Shown here: one piece after another, positions 21,591 through 34,424 of the stretch
How the letters are laid out: each line of letters begins with the position of its first letter
Position numbering within the stretch: position 1 is the first letter of the stretch
DNA from: Isoetes taiwanensis
Lineage: Eukaryota; Streptophyta; Lycopodiopsida; Isoetales; Isoetaceae
Assembly (NCBI GenBank): GCA_021234155.1
Contig: JAJEKV010000087.1
Span: 2,433,146 to 2,497,145, forward strand
Length of the DNA: 64,000 nucleotides
Direction: 5' to 3'
Position numbers and translations under genes: made by a program
Notes under the pieces: model-generated
Databases searched by the model: none
Told to the model about the DNA's origin: nothing
Seen by the model: the letters and a program-made list of their open reading frames with translations, nothing else

Positions 21591-21786
21591 AGAAGTATGG
21601 GCAAGCCTTTCTAAAGAGGCAAGAACAGATAAGGAAAAGAAGACCTTTAAGCGTTTTAAGAAGGAAGGTAACCTACTATATCACAAGAATAAATTGTGTG
21701 TACCAAAATCTTCGAGAGTAAGGAAGTTGATACTCCATGATATGCATAATAGTCCCATAGCCGGGCATACAGGGTTAGACGCTTTT
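21590..21786 (+). pseudogene. Start of integrase (element 1), truncated at a junction
   Basis: LLYHKNKLCVPKSSRVRKLIL and HDMHNSPIAGHTGLDA are the first half of a gypsy integrase HHCC zinc-binding region. At 21,786 the sequence switches directly to an RT fragment of another gypsy lineage; the rest of this integrase and the 3' LTR are absent. Confidence 0.8.
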
Positions 21787-24130
21787 GTCATCATCTATTT
21801 GGATGATATTCTTGAGGCATGAGAGGAATCTTCAACAGGTCCTTCAGAGGCTTCGTGAGCACGGGTTATATGCCAAACTTGAGAAGTGTCAGTTCAACAG
21901 GATAATGTGGAATTCCTTGGCTATCATATCACTCTACATGGAGCCTCTATGGAGCCCGAAAAGGTCAGCACTATTCAGAGTGGCAAACACCTTCATCCGT
22001 TCGAGATGCTCAGTGTTTTCTTGGGTTTGCCAATTTCTATCGGCGTTTCATTCGGAATTATTCGGAGATTGCCCTTCCTTTGATAGTTAAGGATGTGCCA
22101 TTTGAATGGAGTGTGGAAGTGGAATCTGCTTTCATTACTCTGAAGCATGCTTTTACCATGGCACCAGTTCTTGCTCATTCAGATCCTTTTCGGTCATGTG
22201 TTGTCGAAGCAGATGCTTCAGGTTTTGCTCTTGATGGTATTCTGTCACCGAAGAGGGATGACCAATGACCATGAATTGCATCTGATCGCCTATCACTCGC
22301 GGAAGTTTCAGGCTGCTAAAATCAACTATCCCATTTATGACAAGGAGTTGTTGGCGATAGTTACTTCTTTCGAGGAGAGACATTTCCTAGAGGGATCTCC
22401 TTATAAGGTCATAGTCTATACAGATCATCGAAATCTAGAATATTTTCAGTCTGCTTGAGTGCGCAACCGTCACCAGGCCCCGTGGCATACTTAAGTACTA
22501 TCTCGCATTAACTTTGTGATCAAGTACCATCTTGGATCCTTCCAAGGGAAACCTGATGCCTTGTCTCAATGCTCCTATCTTGAATCTAAGCCAGGGAATC
22601 CTGCATTTGATTAGCAATCACAGGTTATTCTAGGGCCTGATCGGTTCCAGCTTATGGCCCTCACTTTATTCGAGAGGCCTCATGATACAACCTTGTTGAA
22701 GTCTGTTCGAGCATCTCTGCCTACCGATCCAGTGGCCCAAGATGTATTCTCACACCTTGGCTCTGCATCATCTTCTCAGCAAATGCGATCAGACTATGAT
22801 TGTTTCGAGGTTCGATATGGACTCATGTTCCATGATGGGCTTCTGTATAAACCAGATGGTGCTTCTAGGCTTGGATTCTCCAGGCTTGCCATGATATGGC
22901 CGGACACTTTGGAGTAGCCAAGACTCTTGAACTTATTAGTCGAGAGTATTAATAGCCTGGGCTTCATCGCTCTGTTGAAACTTTCATTCGATCCGGTGAC
23001 ATCTGTTATCGAGTGAAGGTTCCAAGGCATCTTTCTCATGGTCTTCTTCAGCCACTACCAGTACCAAATGGACCTTGGAAGATCATTTTTATAGACTTTA
23101 TTCTGGAGCTGTCACTCTCTCGGGGTTATGATGCCATCATGGTTATTATTGATCATTTCTCTAAGATGGCTCATTTTGTTCCCTGCAACATTCTCATCAC
23201 CAGTGAGAGAACAATGGATCTTCTTTTTCGTGAAGTAGTCAGACTTCATAGCTTGTCCGATACTATCGTCAGCAATCATGGACCGCAATTCGTCGCAGGT
23301 TTTTGGAAGCGACTTTTTGGAGTTATTGCATATCGACTGCTCATTGACATCTGGTCATCATCCAGAAAGTAATGGGCAGTCAGACTTTGGAGCAATATTT
23401 AAGATGCTTTAAAAGTTATCAGCAGGATGATTGGGTCGATTATCTTCCATTAGCTAAGTTTGCCTATTATAAATCAGTATGCTTCCATAGACTCTATTCT
23501 TTCTGACCACTCTGGTCAGTATCCTCGTTGGTCCCTTAGTTTCACTGGCGGTGACTCTGTCAATCCTAATGCTAAGTCTCGACTTGCGAAACTCCAGGCT
23601 CTTCAATCAGATCTTCAGCATCATCTTTACCGAGCACCGGAACGCTATCGGCATTATGCTGATTTGCATCGGCAGAAAGCTCCTAAATTTCACGTTGGTG
23701 ACCTTGTCTAGCTTCTTTGTATGGACTTCCCTACCTCACATCCCTGCAATAAGCTTGACTATCGTTGCCTTGGTCCTTACCGGATCACGCCTCAGATTAG
23801 CAATGTGGCATTCCGACTTGAGCTCCCTCCAACTGTTCGGCTCCATCCAGTATTTCATGTTTCTCTAATGGAGCCCTACACAGTTAATAATTTTCTGTGT
23901 CGCATTCCTCCGCCACCACCACCAGTAGAAATTGATGATCATGAGGAGTTCAAGGTTTGAGAGATTATGAACTCCAAGTTTCTTCATCGACGATTATATT
24001 ACTTTATCGATTGGGAAGGTTATTCACCAAGTGATAGAACCTGGGAGCCTGCTGAAAATCTGACTAATGATCCTAATAAAATTGCGGAGTTTCACCGACG
24101 TTACCCGGATAAGCCAAGTTTGAGTACTCC
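21786..24130 (+). mobile_element. 5'-truncated chromovirus (Ty3/gypsy element 2)
   Basis: It starts in the middle of RT (FVIIYLDDIL, the DD motif). Pieces of RT thumb (EKCQFNR..VEFLGYHITLHG), RNase H (VEADASGFALDGIL, YPIYDKELLAIV, YTDHRNLEYF), integrase and a C-terminal chromodomain follow, in many short frames. Gag, protease and the first half of RT are missing. The clade differs from element 1, judged by the chromodomain and the different RT wording. Confidence 0.88.
22654..24130 (+). pseudogene. Chromovirus integrase with C-terminal chromodomain
   Basis: Broken frames show the zinc-binding region (FGVAKTLELISREY, 22,900-22,950), then the core: WKIIFIDFI with the first catalytic Asp, YDAIMVIIDHFSKMAHFVP, and VSNHGPQFVAGFWKRLF, where the second catalytic Asp (normally SDRG) is Asn. 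The GPY/F-type region KLDYRCLGPYRITPQISNVAFRLELP and LHPVFHVSLMEP follow. From 23,967 comes a chromodomain, YFIDWEGYSPSDRTWEP. Chromodomains of this class bind methylated H3 and steer integration to heterochromatin. Stops and frameshifts are numerous. Confidence 0.9.
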
Positions 24131-24234
24131 GGCCCTAGCTCCGATGACTCGTTGCCATATGGATATTCGTACCATACGAACACTATACTCGTATTACAAA
24201 AGATGGTCGTCACACGGATGCAAAAGGGTAGTTG

Positions 24235-24306
24235 CACAAAACAAGATCTGAACTCGCAACCGTCTAGTTGCGAGTCACACACCTTTGCCAAGTGCGCTAC
24301 CAATAT
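24235..24306 (-). other. tRNA-like segment with pol III box A and box B (possible SINE head)
   Basis: On the minus strand TAGCGCACTTGG (24,299-24,288) matches 11 of 12 positions of the box A consensus. GAGTTCAGATC (24,255-24,245) is a weaker box B, with a foldable T-arm around it. Between them lies an 8-bp stem, CTCGCAAC/GTTGCGAG (24,253-24,274), where a variable arm would lie. No good anticodon arm with U33 is visible, so I read it as a decayed tRNA or tRNA-derived SINE head. Confidence 0.35.
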
Positions 24307-24360
24307 TTATTAAAGACATTTTGTCATGTTTTTCTCATATGTGGTGTTGTTTCCAGGAGG

Positions 24361-24378
24361 TTCCAGAATATTCTAGAA
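24361..24378. promoter_or_regulatory. Perfect four-unit heat-shock element
   Basis: TTCCAGAATATTCTAGAA reads TTC-nn-GAA-nn-TTC-nn-GAA, four alternating nGAAn units, the ideal binding site for heat-shock factor trimers. It lies about 250 bp downstream of the chromovirus chromodomain, where a 3' LTR would be, and next to CATGCATG (24,383-24,390). Confidence 0.6.
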
Positions 24379-24379
24379 C

Positions 24380-24750
24380 CTACATGCATGCGCGAGACTT
24401 GGCATCTATTGGAGTGGCGTGATCCTGACCATTGGCCTAGATATATTAGGAGGCACCTCTTTCTTGTCGAACCATTCCGGTTCAACGCTGAGCCTTCTAG
24501 GCATCTGTCTCATGTTCCTGCTTGCCTTTGGGCCATTGTACTCTTGATTCTTGTTCATATATCAGATTCTTTGCTGATCTTGGCATATTTCTTCCGTATT
24601 TTCCACATATTTTCCTTGTTTTTGCGTAGGTTCATGACAGGTGGTGTAGATCGAAGAGCCCCACAACATCCTACGAGAAATTGTAGCATGCCTCTAGTCA
24701 TATAGATAATTGGACACTAATGAACGATTGTAGGGTCATCAAGAAGCATA
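24380..24750 (+). other. Possible decayed 3' LTR of the chromovirus
   Basis: No protein is recognisable. Given its position after the integrase stop and the heat-shock element at its start, LTR sequence is the simplest reading. No second LTR is available for comparison. Confidence 0.3.
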
Positions 24751-24753
24751 GAT

Positions 24754-24766
24754 GCCTCTGATACCA
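24754..24766 (-). promoter_or_regulatory. Primer-binding-site-like sequence, minus strand
   Basis: The minus strand reads TGGTATCAGAGGC, matching the initiator-tRNA primer site over its first 11 bases. It may be a trace of another LTR element lying in the opposite direction, with its LTR to the right. No coding remnant supports this. Confidence 0.4.
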
Positions 24767-24989
24767 ACATGATAGACGATCCTAAAGCCCACCAAAGCCA
24801 AGAAACAATGGCAAAACATGCAGTCATCTAGATCAAATTGCCCACTGAGTTAGGCCTAGAATCTAGCAACATACCTTGCCTCATGAAAGAAATGTCATTG
24901 CTGTGACTTCTTAGGTTGCTCCATTTTTGAAATCAGATAAAACGGCCACTAGAAGTTCAAAGGAAGAGAGTGAATGTCCCTCATTCTAG

Positions 24990-26030
24990 GAAAAAGAGTT
25001 TATGCAATTATAGTAATCCAAGACCTCAATAACATGCTTCAAGAAAGACGGTTAGAGAAGGTTGGTTACTTGAAAGCATGCTTGAAACCCTTGAAATGTT
25101 CGATAGCAAAGAGATACTAATAATTAGAGAAGCTGCAATGCAGTTTGATATTCCTAAATCGTCTATTAAAATTTGGATGAGGCAAGTATGGCAAGAAAGC
25201 TGGCCAAGGACCTAAATGTTTGAGCAGTGAGTTAGGAATTGGAACTATAAAATGGGCTTTGGACAAAGTAGTAGTAGGCGTGGGAGTAACAAAAGAGTAG
25301 TTCAAGATGAAAGCATCAGAAATGGATGAAAGCAATGCACATACATTATGGGCAAAGGGTTAGAGCGAAAAGGCATCAAGATCGACTGAGGCTTTCGATG
25401 TGGCAAGGGCACGAGTAATGAATCCTATAACACTTGTGTATATGGGTGACTGTTTTAGCTTGCTGCAATCCTTTAGGCAGTGCTATACCTAGCTACTATA
25501 TTTTCAAAGGCACTAGGTTGAGAGCGGATCATGTTGCTAACCATGGGGTTGGGACTGGTATGTCGTGTCAGCATGAGCCGTGGATGACCACTGAATTATT
25601 CATGGTTTTATTAAGAAAACATTTTAAATCTAATGTACCTGGAGGTGTTGATGAAAATAAACCCCATCTTATCATTTTATATGGACATATAGAAGCCATG
25701 TAGATGATTGTGTTATCCTTCTAGCCAGATCTTTAGGAATCCATCTTGACCTCCCCATACTTTCCATAAAATGCAACCACTTGATGTAGCAATCTTTGTT
25801 CAAGCAGTATTTTAGATATAACAGGCTGCGTACACAAATGATAATGGAACCATGGAGCCAAATAAGACACGATTACTAGGTACATGTATGTCAATTTGGT
25901 ATCCAACTTCTCTTTTTGTAGTTGACACTATTATTGTTCTTGTGCAGGCTTGATCTCTAATGCATTGTCTACAGCACTTACACCCAGAGAAGATTAGAGC
26001 TAGCTTCAAGCGATTGGAATTTGGCCATTA
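24990..26030 (+). pseudogene. pogo/Tigger-like DDE transposase relic
   Basis: Short plus-strand frames contain an HTH region (REAAMQFDIPKSSIKIWMR, about 25,125-25,185) typical of psq/CENP-B-type DNA-binding domains. Then comes a DDE_1 core: NPLGSAIPSYYIFKGTRLRA and MTTELFMVLLRKHF, then HLIILYGHI at about 25,665-25,690 (LVLDGH in active members, so the catalytic Asp is Tyr here). A further frame carries a SLGIHL..CNHLM-like remnant of the LPPHTSHxLQPLDV block. Many stops and frameshifts make it inactive. The terminal repeats were not found. Confidence 0.65.
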
Positions 26031-26201
26031 AATCATGTTGTTTTAGATGGGTTTACTACTCCTACATTTTCTACAACATGCTTGTTTAAAGTTGTTGGAA
26101 TTTCGCTATTAAATTCAATTGTCATAGGTGGATTTAATGTTGTTATATTCTCAAAAACAGGTATTGTAAGAAGAACAAGTATTGTAAACCAAGATTCTCA
26201 A

Positions 26202-26250
26202 AATAGAATAGAATAGAATAGTTTTTTTAACGTCCACGAAGACATTGATC
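26202..26250 (-). repeat. LINE 3' end with (TATTC)n tail, minus strand
   Basis: Reading the minus strand, CGTGGACGTTAAAAAAAC is followed by repeats of TATTC. The same end occurs at 52,855-52,895 (+), 50,264-50,340 (-) and in diverged form at 43,082-43,130 (-). Confidence 0.65.
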
Positions 26251-26794
26251 CTCCTTTAGGGCCATATGATCATGGGCAACACTTGTGCCAAGGTAGAGGT
26301 TATGCATGTTTCAAAGAACTGATTTCTTTTAGAGTTTCATGGTAATTATCTTTTAAAAAAAATTCGTCTCAACATTTTCTCTCAATACTTGAAGAATTCA
26401 AGGACTAGACATATTGATGAATGTGGCAACTACGGGTCAAGTTGGTCCAAACAATGTGCAAGAGCACCTAGCAAGTTAGTTATTGTCTTTATCAAATCCA
26501 GCTTTTTAGTTTATACAATAAACTTATGTTTTGTTTTAATTGGCAGATAACAGTAACAATTCAGATTCTTTTGTTGATAATATTGCACATGTGGATATCC
26601 ATCTAGCATAGTGACATCTATACCTGAAGCTTTGTCTTCTAATGCAAGTACATCTATACCTGGAAATCATCAAGTGGATTACATTACTAGTGATGGTTGG
26701 ATTAAGAGTGGGCAAGAAGAGAGAGCTAGGAAAGATGAGGCTGAAAAAATTAAAAAACGTGAACTTGAATAAACTAGTATGTGTAGTGAGGATG

Positions 26795-26815
26795 TTATTC
26801 TAAGTATGTAATTTT
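26795..26815 (+). repeat. Target-site duplication, left copy (21 bp)
   Basis: A 21-bp stretch starting TTATTCTAAGTATGTA is identical to 27,257-27,277 and flanks the truncated LINE on the minus strand. Confidence 0.9.
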
Positions 26816-27256
26816 TTTTTTTTTTGAAGAACGTGTTTTACTTCATATTATACACTCAAAATATTACAAAGTACTTCCAGAAGTAAGAAATGAAGCATCA
26901 ATCACTTTTAGATGATCACTCCATATTGGAATTTTAATACGATCAAGCCAATTGGAGATCTGAAAGCAATTATACAACTTCTTACGAATTTCTTGAAACA
27001 CTACGCTTATCATAAAAGACCTTTCTTCGCCTTCGCTTCCATACACTCCATATTAGCCAAGACTTTGCCACGTGAAATGCAATCCTTTTAGAAGCAGTCC
27101 ACTGATTTGGATAAATACCCAAAAGAAAGTGCTGACTATCCAAAGATACTCCAAAAAGAGAATGCAGCCAGGACCTAAGACTACTCAGCTCTGCACACAA
27201 ATATAAACAGTGCTCCAATGTTTCAATGCACCACTCACACATTGGGCAAAGTGGGA
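26816..27256 (-). mobile_element. 5'-truncated LINE, minus strand (441 bp)
   Basis: The element has a poly-T run at its left end (poly-A on its own strand). It encodes the zf-RVT C-terminal module: CPMCEWCIETLEHCLYLC, then AKSWLIWSVWKRRRRKVF. It lies between perfect 21-bp target-site duplications, so it inserted by LINE machinery and was cut off at its 5' end. Confidence 0.9.
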
Positions 27257-27277
27257 TTATTCTAAGTATGTAATTTT
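27257..27277 (+). repeat. Target-site duplication, right copy (21 bp)
   Basis: Identical to 26,795-26,815. Confidence 0.9.
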
Positions 27278-27279
27278 GC

Positions 27280-28160
27280 ATTGAATTTTTGCTCAACATC
27301 TATCTTTAGGTTATTCATAAATGCTAATAAAATAGTTCGTACTTTACGATAGCAGAAAACTTTGAGATTGCATTGCAACAATCATTGGAGTTAGTGGTTC
27401 ACTGCTTAAATACTTAGGTTTGATTATTTGAGATATAATTCAAAACAATTGAAGATATTCAAAGATATTCAATAAAGACAATTTGAGATTGTCTATTTGA
27501 GTCACATATGAGATGCGTGATATTACCACATCACCATGACGTATAGGCATGCCTGTACTAGCTCCCAAGCCAGTCCTAAATCCATATATACATGACTAAT
27601 ACACTTGACACCACATGGTAGAACAATCTCAATCAGTGCAACATTTTGTTTATCTATTCAAAGGTATAGGATTGAGAGTATTCGTAACCCCCTAGTTCCT
27701 AAACTTGTTCTTCTTTTATTAAACTTAGGGCAGATGGATCCTCCTTCTCTGTGTCATCAAACTCAGGCACTCATCCTCATTGCCGGAAGCCCAAAAGCAC
27801 ATGATCAAGATTGGAAACAAATAGATTTGATCACAAAAGGACAAAGAAGACAAAATTTAATCACAAGAGGACAATGGAGATGGGCCCTGAGGTTGCGTGT
27901 AGAAATGTTGCTTAAGCATAGGTCCAAAGATTCCTCGTGAATAGTGTTCTCTAACTAAAATTAAGAATCATTGGTTTCTACTTTAGTCTTTGTAGGACTA
28001 CAGACCAATGTATTCTATACAGAAGATGAAATTCCCTGGTATTAAAATATGTGGAAAAGATCACCCACCTTTCAAGAAAAAACAATGGAACTTATATGAT
28101 TTTAGTTGAACATGGCCTTGTACAAAGCAAAGCATTAAGCCAAGGGAAGAAAATGTAGTA
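27280..28160. other. Intergenic, no gene recognised
   Basis: A 111-codon plus-strand frame (27,605-27,940) contains an imperfect repeat of a GATCACAAAAGGACAAAGAA-like unit and no known domain. The rest is AT-rich. It includes the likely 3' UTR of the MAKR-like copy 1, which reads away from 28,947. Confidence 0.4.
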
Positions 28161-28164
28161 TGCT

Positions 28165-28947
28165 TCATCGACAAAATTGATGACTGCTCGGCCTTTTCAA
28201 ATATCTCTGCAGATCTTCTTTTCTGACTGCTTGTTGCATCGATCTCTGGAGCTTGCTTCGCCCCAAATCCGCCCCAAATACTCCGCGCATAGCTATGCCT
28301 TCTCCAGACCTTGGAGGAGAATATTTTGAAGAACCCATTCTCGCCGGAGACATTCTGCCTTCTTGGAAGCTATGTGAATCAGCTAGCTTTCTGTATTTCC
28401 CAAGCTTTGAAGAATCTTTCTTTGACCACCCAGAAATAGTTTTTGAGTCAGATTCTGACCTTCCTAGCCATGGATCCCAGACTGGACAGACGGGCTTCTC
28501 TGATTTGCTTGCGGAGTTGCTTCTGCGCAGAAAATGGAGCTTCTTAAGCACAAAAATCTCCTTCCAGCTTCTGTATTTTTTATCACAAGAACCATTCAAT
28601 TTTTCGTTATTCACGCCCAAAAACTCTGCAGCGTTCGTACCTCTGTCCTTTATCTCATCCTTCTGTAGCAATCCCGGGTTTGGGAAGCTCTTTTCTGCAA
28701 GAACACTAGAATCTGTGATAGGCTTTCCGGGTGCCCACATGTCGGATGTGCGAATTTTTGGGGTTGAGAATTCAAAATTACGCAGGGCAGGATTTGCAAA
28801 CTCAAAATCAGAGACGGAAATATTCTCTGGAGCGCTAGAACTAGAAGCAGGCATGTGATCTGGGATTGCACATGAAAGATTTGGGCAGAGATTAATAGTA
28901 CCAAAATCAAAATCATTCGCAGATTGAAGGGTCTGTGCAGAAGCCAT
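28165..28947 (-). CDS. MAKR/BKI1-like basic protein, copy 1
   Basis: An uninterrupted 260-codon frame starts MASAQ. Features in order: DFEFANPA (about residue 46), a GKPITDSS segment, SWKEIFVLKKLHFLRRSNS (about 127-146), VCPVWDPWLGRSES, MSPARMG, and a C-terminal helix SKLQRSMQQAVRKEDL. The pattern FEF..., basic cluster before RSNS, and C-terminal S-x-LQ-x-x-IQ-x-A resembles plant membrane-associated kinase regulators (BKI1/MAKR). Those bind the plasma membrane through basic stretches and receptor kinases through the C-terminal helix. The assignment is moderate; DUF1645-type proteins share some of these traits. Two paralogs (41.5 and 44.2 kb) keep the same blocks, which supports a real gene. 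A GATATAAAATC TATA-like box lies about 45 bp upstream of the ATG. Confidence 0.75.
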   Translation of the reverse strand: MASAQTLQSANDFDFGTINLCPNLSCAIPDHMPASSSSAPENISVSDFEFANPALRNFEFSTPKIRTSDMWAPGKPITDSSVLAEKSFPNPGLLQKDEIKDRGTNAAEFLGVNNEKLNGSCDKKYRSWKEIFVLKKLHFLRRSNSASKSEKPVCPVWDPWLGRSESDSKTISGWSKKDSSKLGKYRKLADSHSFQEGRMSPARMGSSKYSPPRSGEGIAMRGVFGADLGRSKLQRSMQQAVRKEDLQRYLKRPSSHQFCR

Positions 28948-28949
28948 GG

Positions 28950-29955
28950 CAAATATGCAGAGGACATTACCAATGGTTGATTTTATATCTCAACATTATT
29001 AGTTCCCAACTTGTGGGAGTAAATCACGGCGGTTCCTTCCTTGTCAAAGTCCACCAAAATTATGCATAGGGAATTTTTCCACCATGCATTTCGGGATGTG
29101 AAAAAAAATAGACTATTGAATTTTGAATTTTGACTATTGACTTTTGACTTTCTTGAACTTTGAATTTTGACTCTCAAATTGACACATCAAAGGTGTTTTT
29201 TTGATAGGAACTAGACAATTATACTCTTCATTTTTTGGAGATGTAAGGAGATATCCCTATTATGGTCCATTGGATTGGACCACTTTTATTATTTTGCGCA
29301 AGTAGAGACAACAAATGTGAAAACAACCACCTAAGAGGCTCGATGCCTCGTTTACCTCGTTTACAAGTCCAATAGACCATTTTGGTCCAGCACTATGCTC
29401 ATGGCTTTAGCAATGGCGATAAAGATCGATGGCCCTGTTCACACGATTTTGGCACATGGAGAGACCATGGCGGCAACGAGGAGCATTAGCATGGATCCAG
29501 ATGCAATCTCATAGTCCATGGTTTTGGCGGCCACCAAATGCTTGAATCAGGTTAGCACGAGATTTATTTGTAATGATGCATTTTGGTTTGAATTTTGAAA
29601 AACAATTGGATTTAGGGTTGCTATAGATGACTATGTTTTCTTATGTACAACCCAAAGATTGCATCTAAATTTACCTGTAGGATGGAGCCCAGCATAGAAA
29701 TTGATAGTAGGTTGCAGTGAGGAAATACTAGCCGTAAGAACATTTCATGTGCCCATCCTTGCACTCAAGGCCATTGATTGATTTGTTAGGTAAAGATATG
29801 TCCTCTCTCTTTGATCTATCCTTCCCAATAACATGGCGGCTGCAAGATGGTCTACACGCAGCTGCAAGAAGCGATGATCGCATGCAGGGATGTGCCAGAC
29901 GACACCTTATGGCATCTATGCAGACACAAATAAAGCCCAGAAATCTGACGCTAAA
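28950..29955. other. Intergenic, no gene recognised
   Basis: This is the upstream region of copy 1. Near 29,110-29,170 TTTTGACTTTTGAATTTTGACT forms a short degenerate repeat. No coding motif is visible until the LINE RT near 29,960. Confidence 0.5.
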
Positions 29956-29969
29956 AGGGGCATTCGCAA

Positions 29970-30890
29970 GTGTGGCTGGACATCCCTTCCGCATTGGCGC
30001 GGACATTTTGTGAATGCATCTCTCTCCCTCATATGGTAGAAAGTAATATTGGAGTGAAGCAAGGGTGCCCATTGTCGCCCACACTATTTGGCCTATTCAT
30101 AGACCAATTGCAGGCTTGGATGTCCGAATATGGCGGGGAGGGGACCCCATTGTTTAGATGCATAGTTCTATTGCTCTTATATGCTGATGATGTTGTTCTT
30201 CTTTCCCGTTCAGTGGAAGGCATGCAGAAGCATTTAGATGCGCTGGCACATTTCTGTGAACAGAAAAGTATGAGGGTAAATATGTCAAAGACTAAGATGA
30301 TGGTATTTGGGACAAATAAAGTAGATCATCTTAAATTCCTCTATCATGGAGAACCTGTGGAAATTGTCACCTCATATAAGTATCTAGGGATACATGTGGA
30401 CAAAGGGCATAGCCGAAACTCATTTGTTGAGCATAGAGTAAATGGAGGCCTGAAAGCACTATATAGCATGCATGCCGTAAAAGTGGAAAAGCGTAAATAT
30501 GGGACTTTAGCTTTGAAGCGTACCTTATATCGTGCTTTGGTCCAAACAGTTTTGCTCTATGGGTGTGAAGTATGGGGTAGGGATTATCGAGAATCCTGGA
30601 AAAAGGTTGAGAAAGTGCGGAAGAAGTTCTTGAGAACGTAATTGGGTACTAAAGCTCAAACTCCATATGATATGCTGCTTGTAGAGTGTGGCATGATGCC
30701 ACTAGAGGCTGAAGCCCTATGCGTAACGCTTACATATCTCTCTAAGTTGCTATTTGATATGCTAGAAGATAGCTTACCAAGGCTAGCATTAGAAGAAACA
30801 AGAGACAAGGGATGGTACTCGGATCTTAGGGAATGGATGAGGAAGTGGGGGATGGACATTCATGGTATACGGAGAATAAGGGCAATCTAA
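29970..30890 (+). pseudogene. LINE reverse transcriptase, palm and thumb (copy 1)
   Basis: The first frame ends at 30,641 with TAA; a second frame continues to 30,890 with MPLEAEALCVTLTYLSKLLFD and GWYSDLREWMRKWGMDIH. YADD is intact, but the N-terminal part with the first catalytic Asp is lost, so the protein is inactive. It is closely similar in wording to copy 2 (32.4-34.3 kb). Confidence 0.9.
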
Positions 30891-31396
30891 GAGAGTGGGT
30901 GCATGAGCACCTCATTAGAAGAAGTTGGAGAGTCCCCAGGAGACAAAAAAAACATTTCTATAGACAAGATATAAATCCCCTCTCCAAGAGGCCAAATACC
31001 TCAAGGAAGGTGTGTCTTTTGGCGCCAGACAGATGATAAGCAGGATGCGGCTTAGCTCCCATAGGCTTGGGGTTGAAGTAGGACGTTGGAGTAATATTCC
31101 CCATGAATTGAGATTTTGCAAAGTATGCAATATGGGAGAAGTAGAAGATGAATTACATGTCATCGTAAGGTGCCCGTCATACTCAGGGATTCGAGATAAG
31201 TATAGTATCCATTCAAACTCTTTGCCTGGACATCACATTGGGAAATACTTGAAGGAAATATTGATACAGAGAGAACAGTTAATGAGTATTAAAGATTGTA
31301 ATGTTATACATGTTGAGAGATGGGAAGAATCTAATGCATTCTTGTCAGAAGATGCATTAGAGGATATCTTTTATAACGTTGAATATGTACATTGAT

Positions 31397-31425
31397 CGTC
31401 TCATAGACCTGGTGGTCTACAGACG
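31397..31425 (+). repeat. Conserved two-stem hairpin at the LINE 3' end, copy 1
   Basis: CGTCT..AGACG encloses AGACC-TGGT-GGTCT. The same structure lies at 34,708-34,737 in the second copy. It is 5'-adjacent to the AT-rich linker and CT tract and is a candidate RT recognition site. Confidence 0.75.
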
Positions 31426-31446
31426 TAATAAATACAACATTTCATT

Positions 31447-31569
<123 letters not shown>

Positions 31570-31605
31570 GTAGCTGGTTGTTATTTCCCCCCAAGGGAAT
31601 CACCC

Positions 31606-32214
31606 GTGTATAACAAAGGAGATCTGGATAAGGATGACCCATTCTTTCACTTAGAGCAGGACATACTAGCTTTGGGTTTGGCAGGGGAAGTGCTATTGTT
31701 AGGAGACTTTAATGGGCGTACGGGAAACCATCAAGCAGCTTTGGTGGGCCTAGATGGAGAAGCAGAATGGTTGGAAATGCTGGATGATACTGAGCTGAAG
31801 ACAATTGGATGGAGCAGAACATCAGAAGACAATGTGAAATGGCTGACACCACAGGGGCGTCATGTCTTACATATGTGTAGCGGTTTTGAGATGGTGATCT
31901 TCAATGGCACGAATAGGTACCCAGGCTCTGGTAAGCGCACTTGTAAAAATGCTAGCGTAGTGGATTATGTTATTGCCAAACCTACTTTTGCAGAACATAT
32001 TATTAGCTTACGCATTGGAGATGAGAATGGAAGCTCGGATCATGTACCTTTGCTCATTGAACTTCATGTACAGTGGCATCATAGGCAGCAAGAAGATACA
32101 TATAAAGGTAAATGGATGTCTCTCAAGTATGATAAAGCTCATGAATATAGCGAGATATATCGAGCGAGAAAATGGCATCTTTGCATGGCCCGGATCAAGA
32201 GGGGATATGAGTGA
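31606..32214 (+). pseudogene. LINE endonuclease (AP-type) C-terminal part, copy 2
   Basis: GDFNGRTG and VDYVIAKPTFAEHI with SSDHVPLLIEL are the conserved GDFN and SDH motifs of the LINE apurinic endonuclease. The N-terminal catalytic motifs are missing through 5' truncation. Confidence 0.85.
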
Positions 32215-32371
32215 GGCGTTGTCTAGGGTTTTGCTTGAATCAGCGGATGAATGTCGTATCCCGGCAGCGGAGGGGCTGCCATGTAATGGATGGTTTGACA
32301 TGGAATGTAAAAAAGCAGAGGCAAAAATTTAGAGCAAACACAAGGGGCAGCTAAAAGTCTGTGAAAGGAAA

Positions 32372-34418
<2,047 letters not shown>

Positions 34419-34424
34419 TGTAAC

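Noticed and set aside
24235-24306. Functional tRNA gene
   Set aside because: No acceptable anticodon arm and no acceptor stem pairing.
28253-28858. 201-codon plus-strand frame opposite MAKR-like copy 1
   Set aside because: It is the shadow of the minus-strand gene. The same antisense frame occurs opposite copies 2 and 3 because the genes are homologous, not because the antisense is coding.
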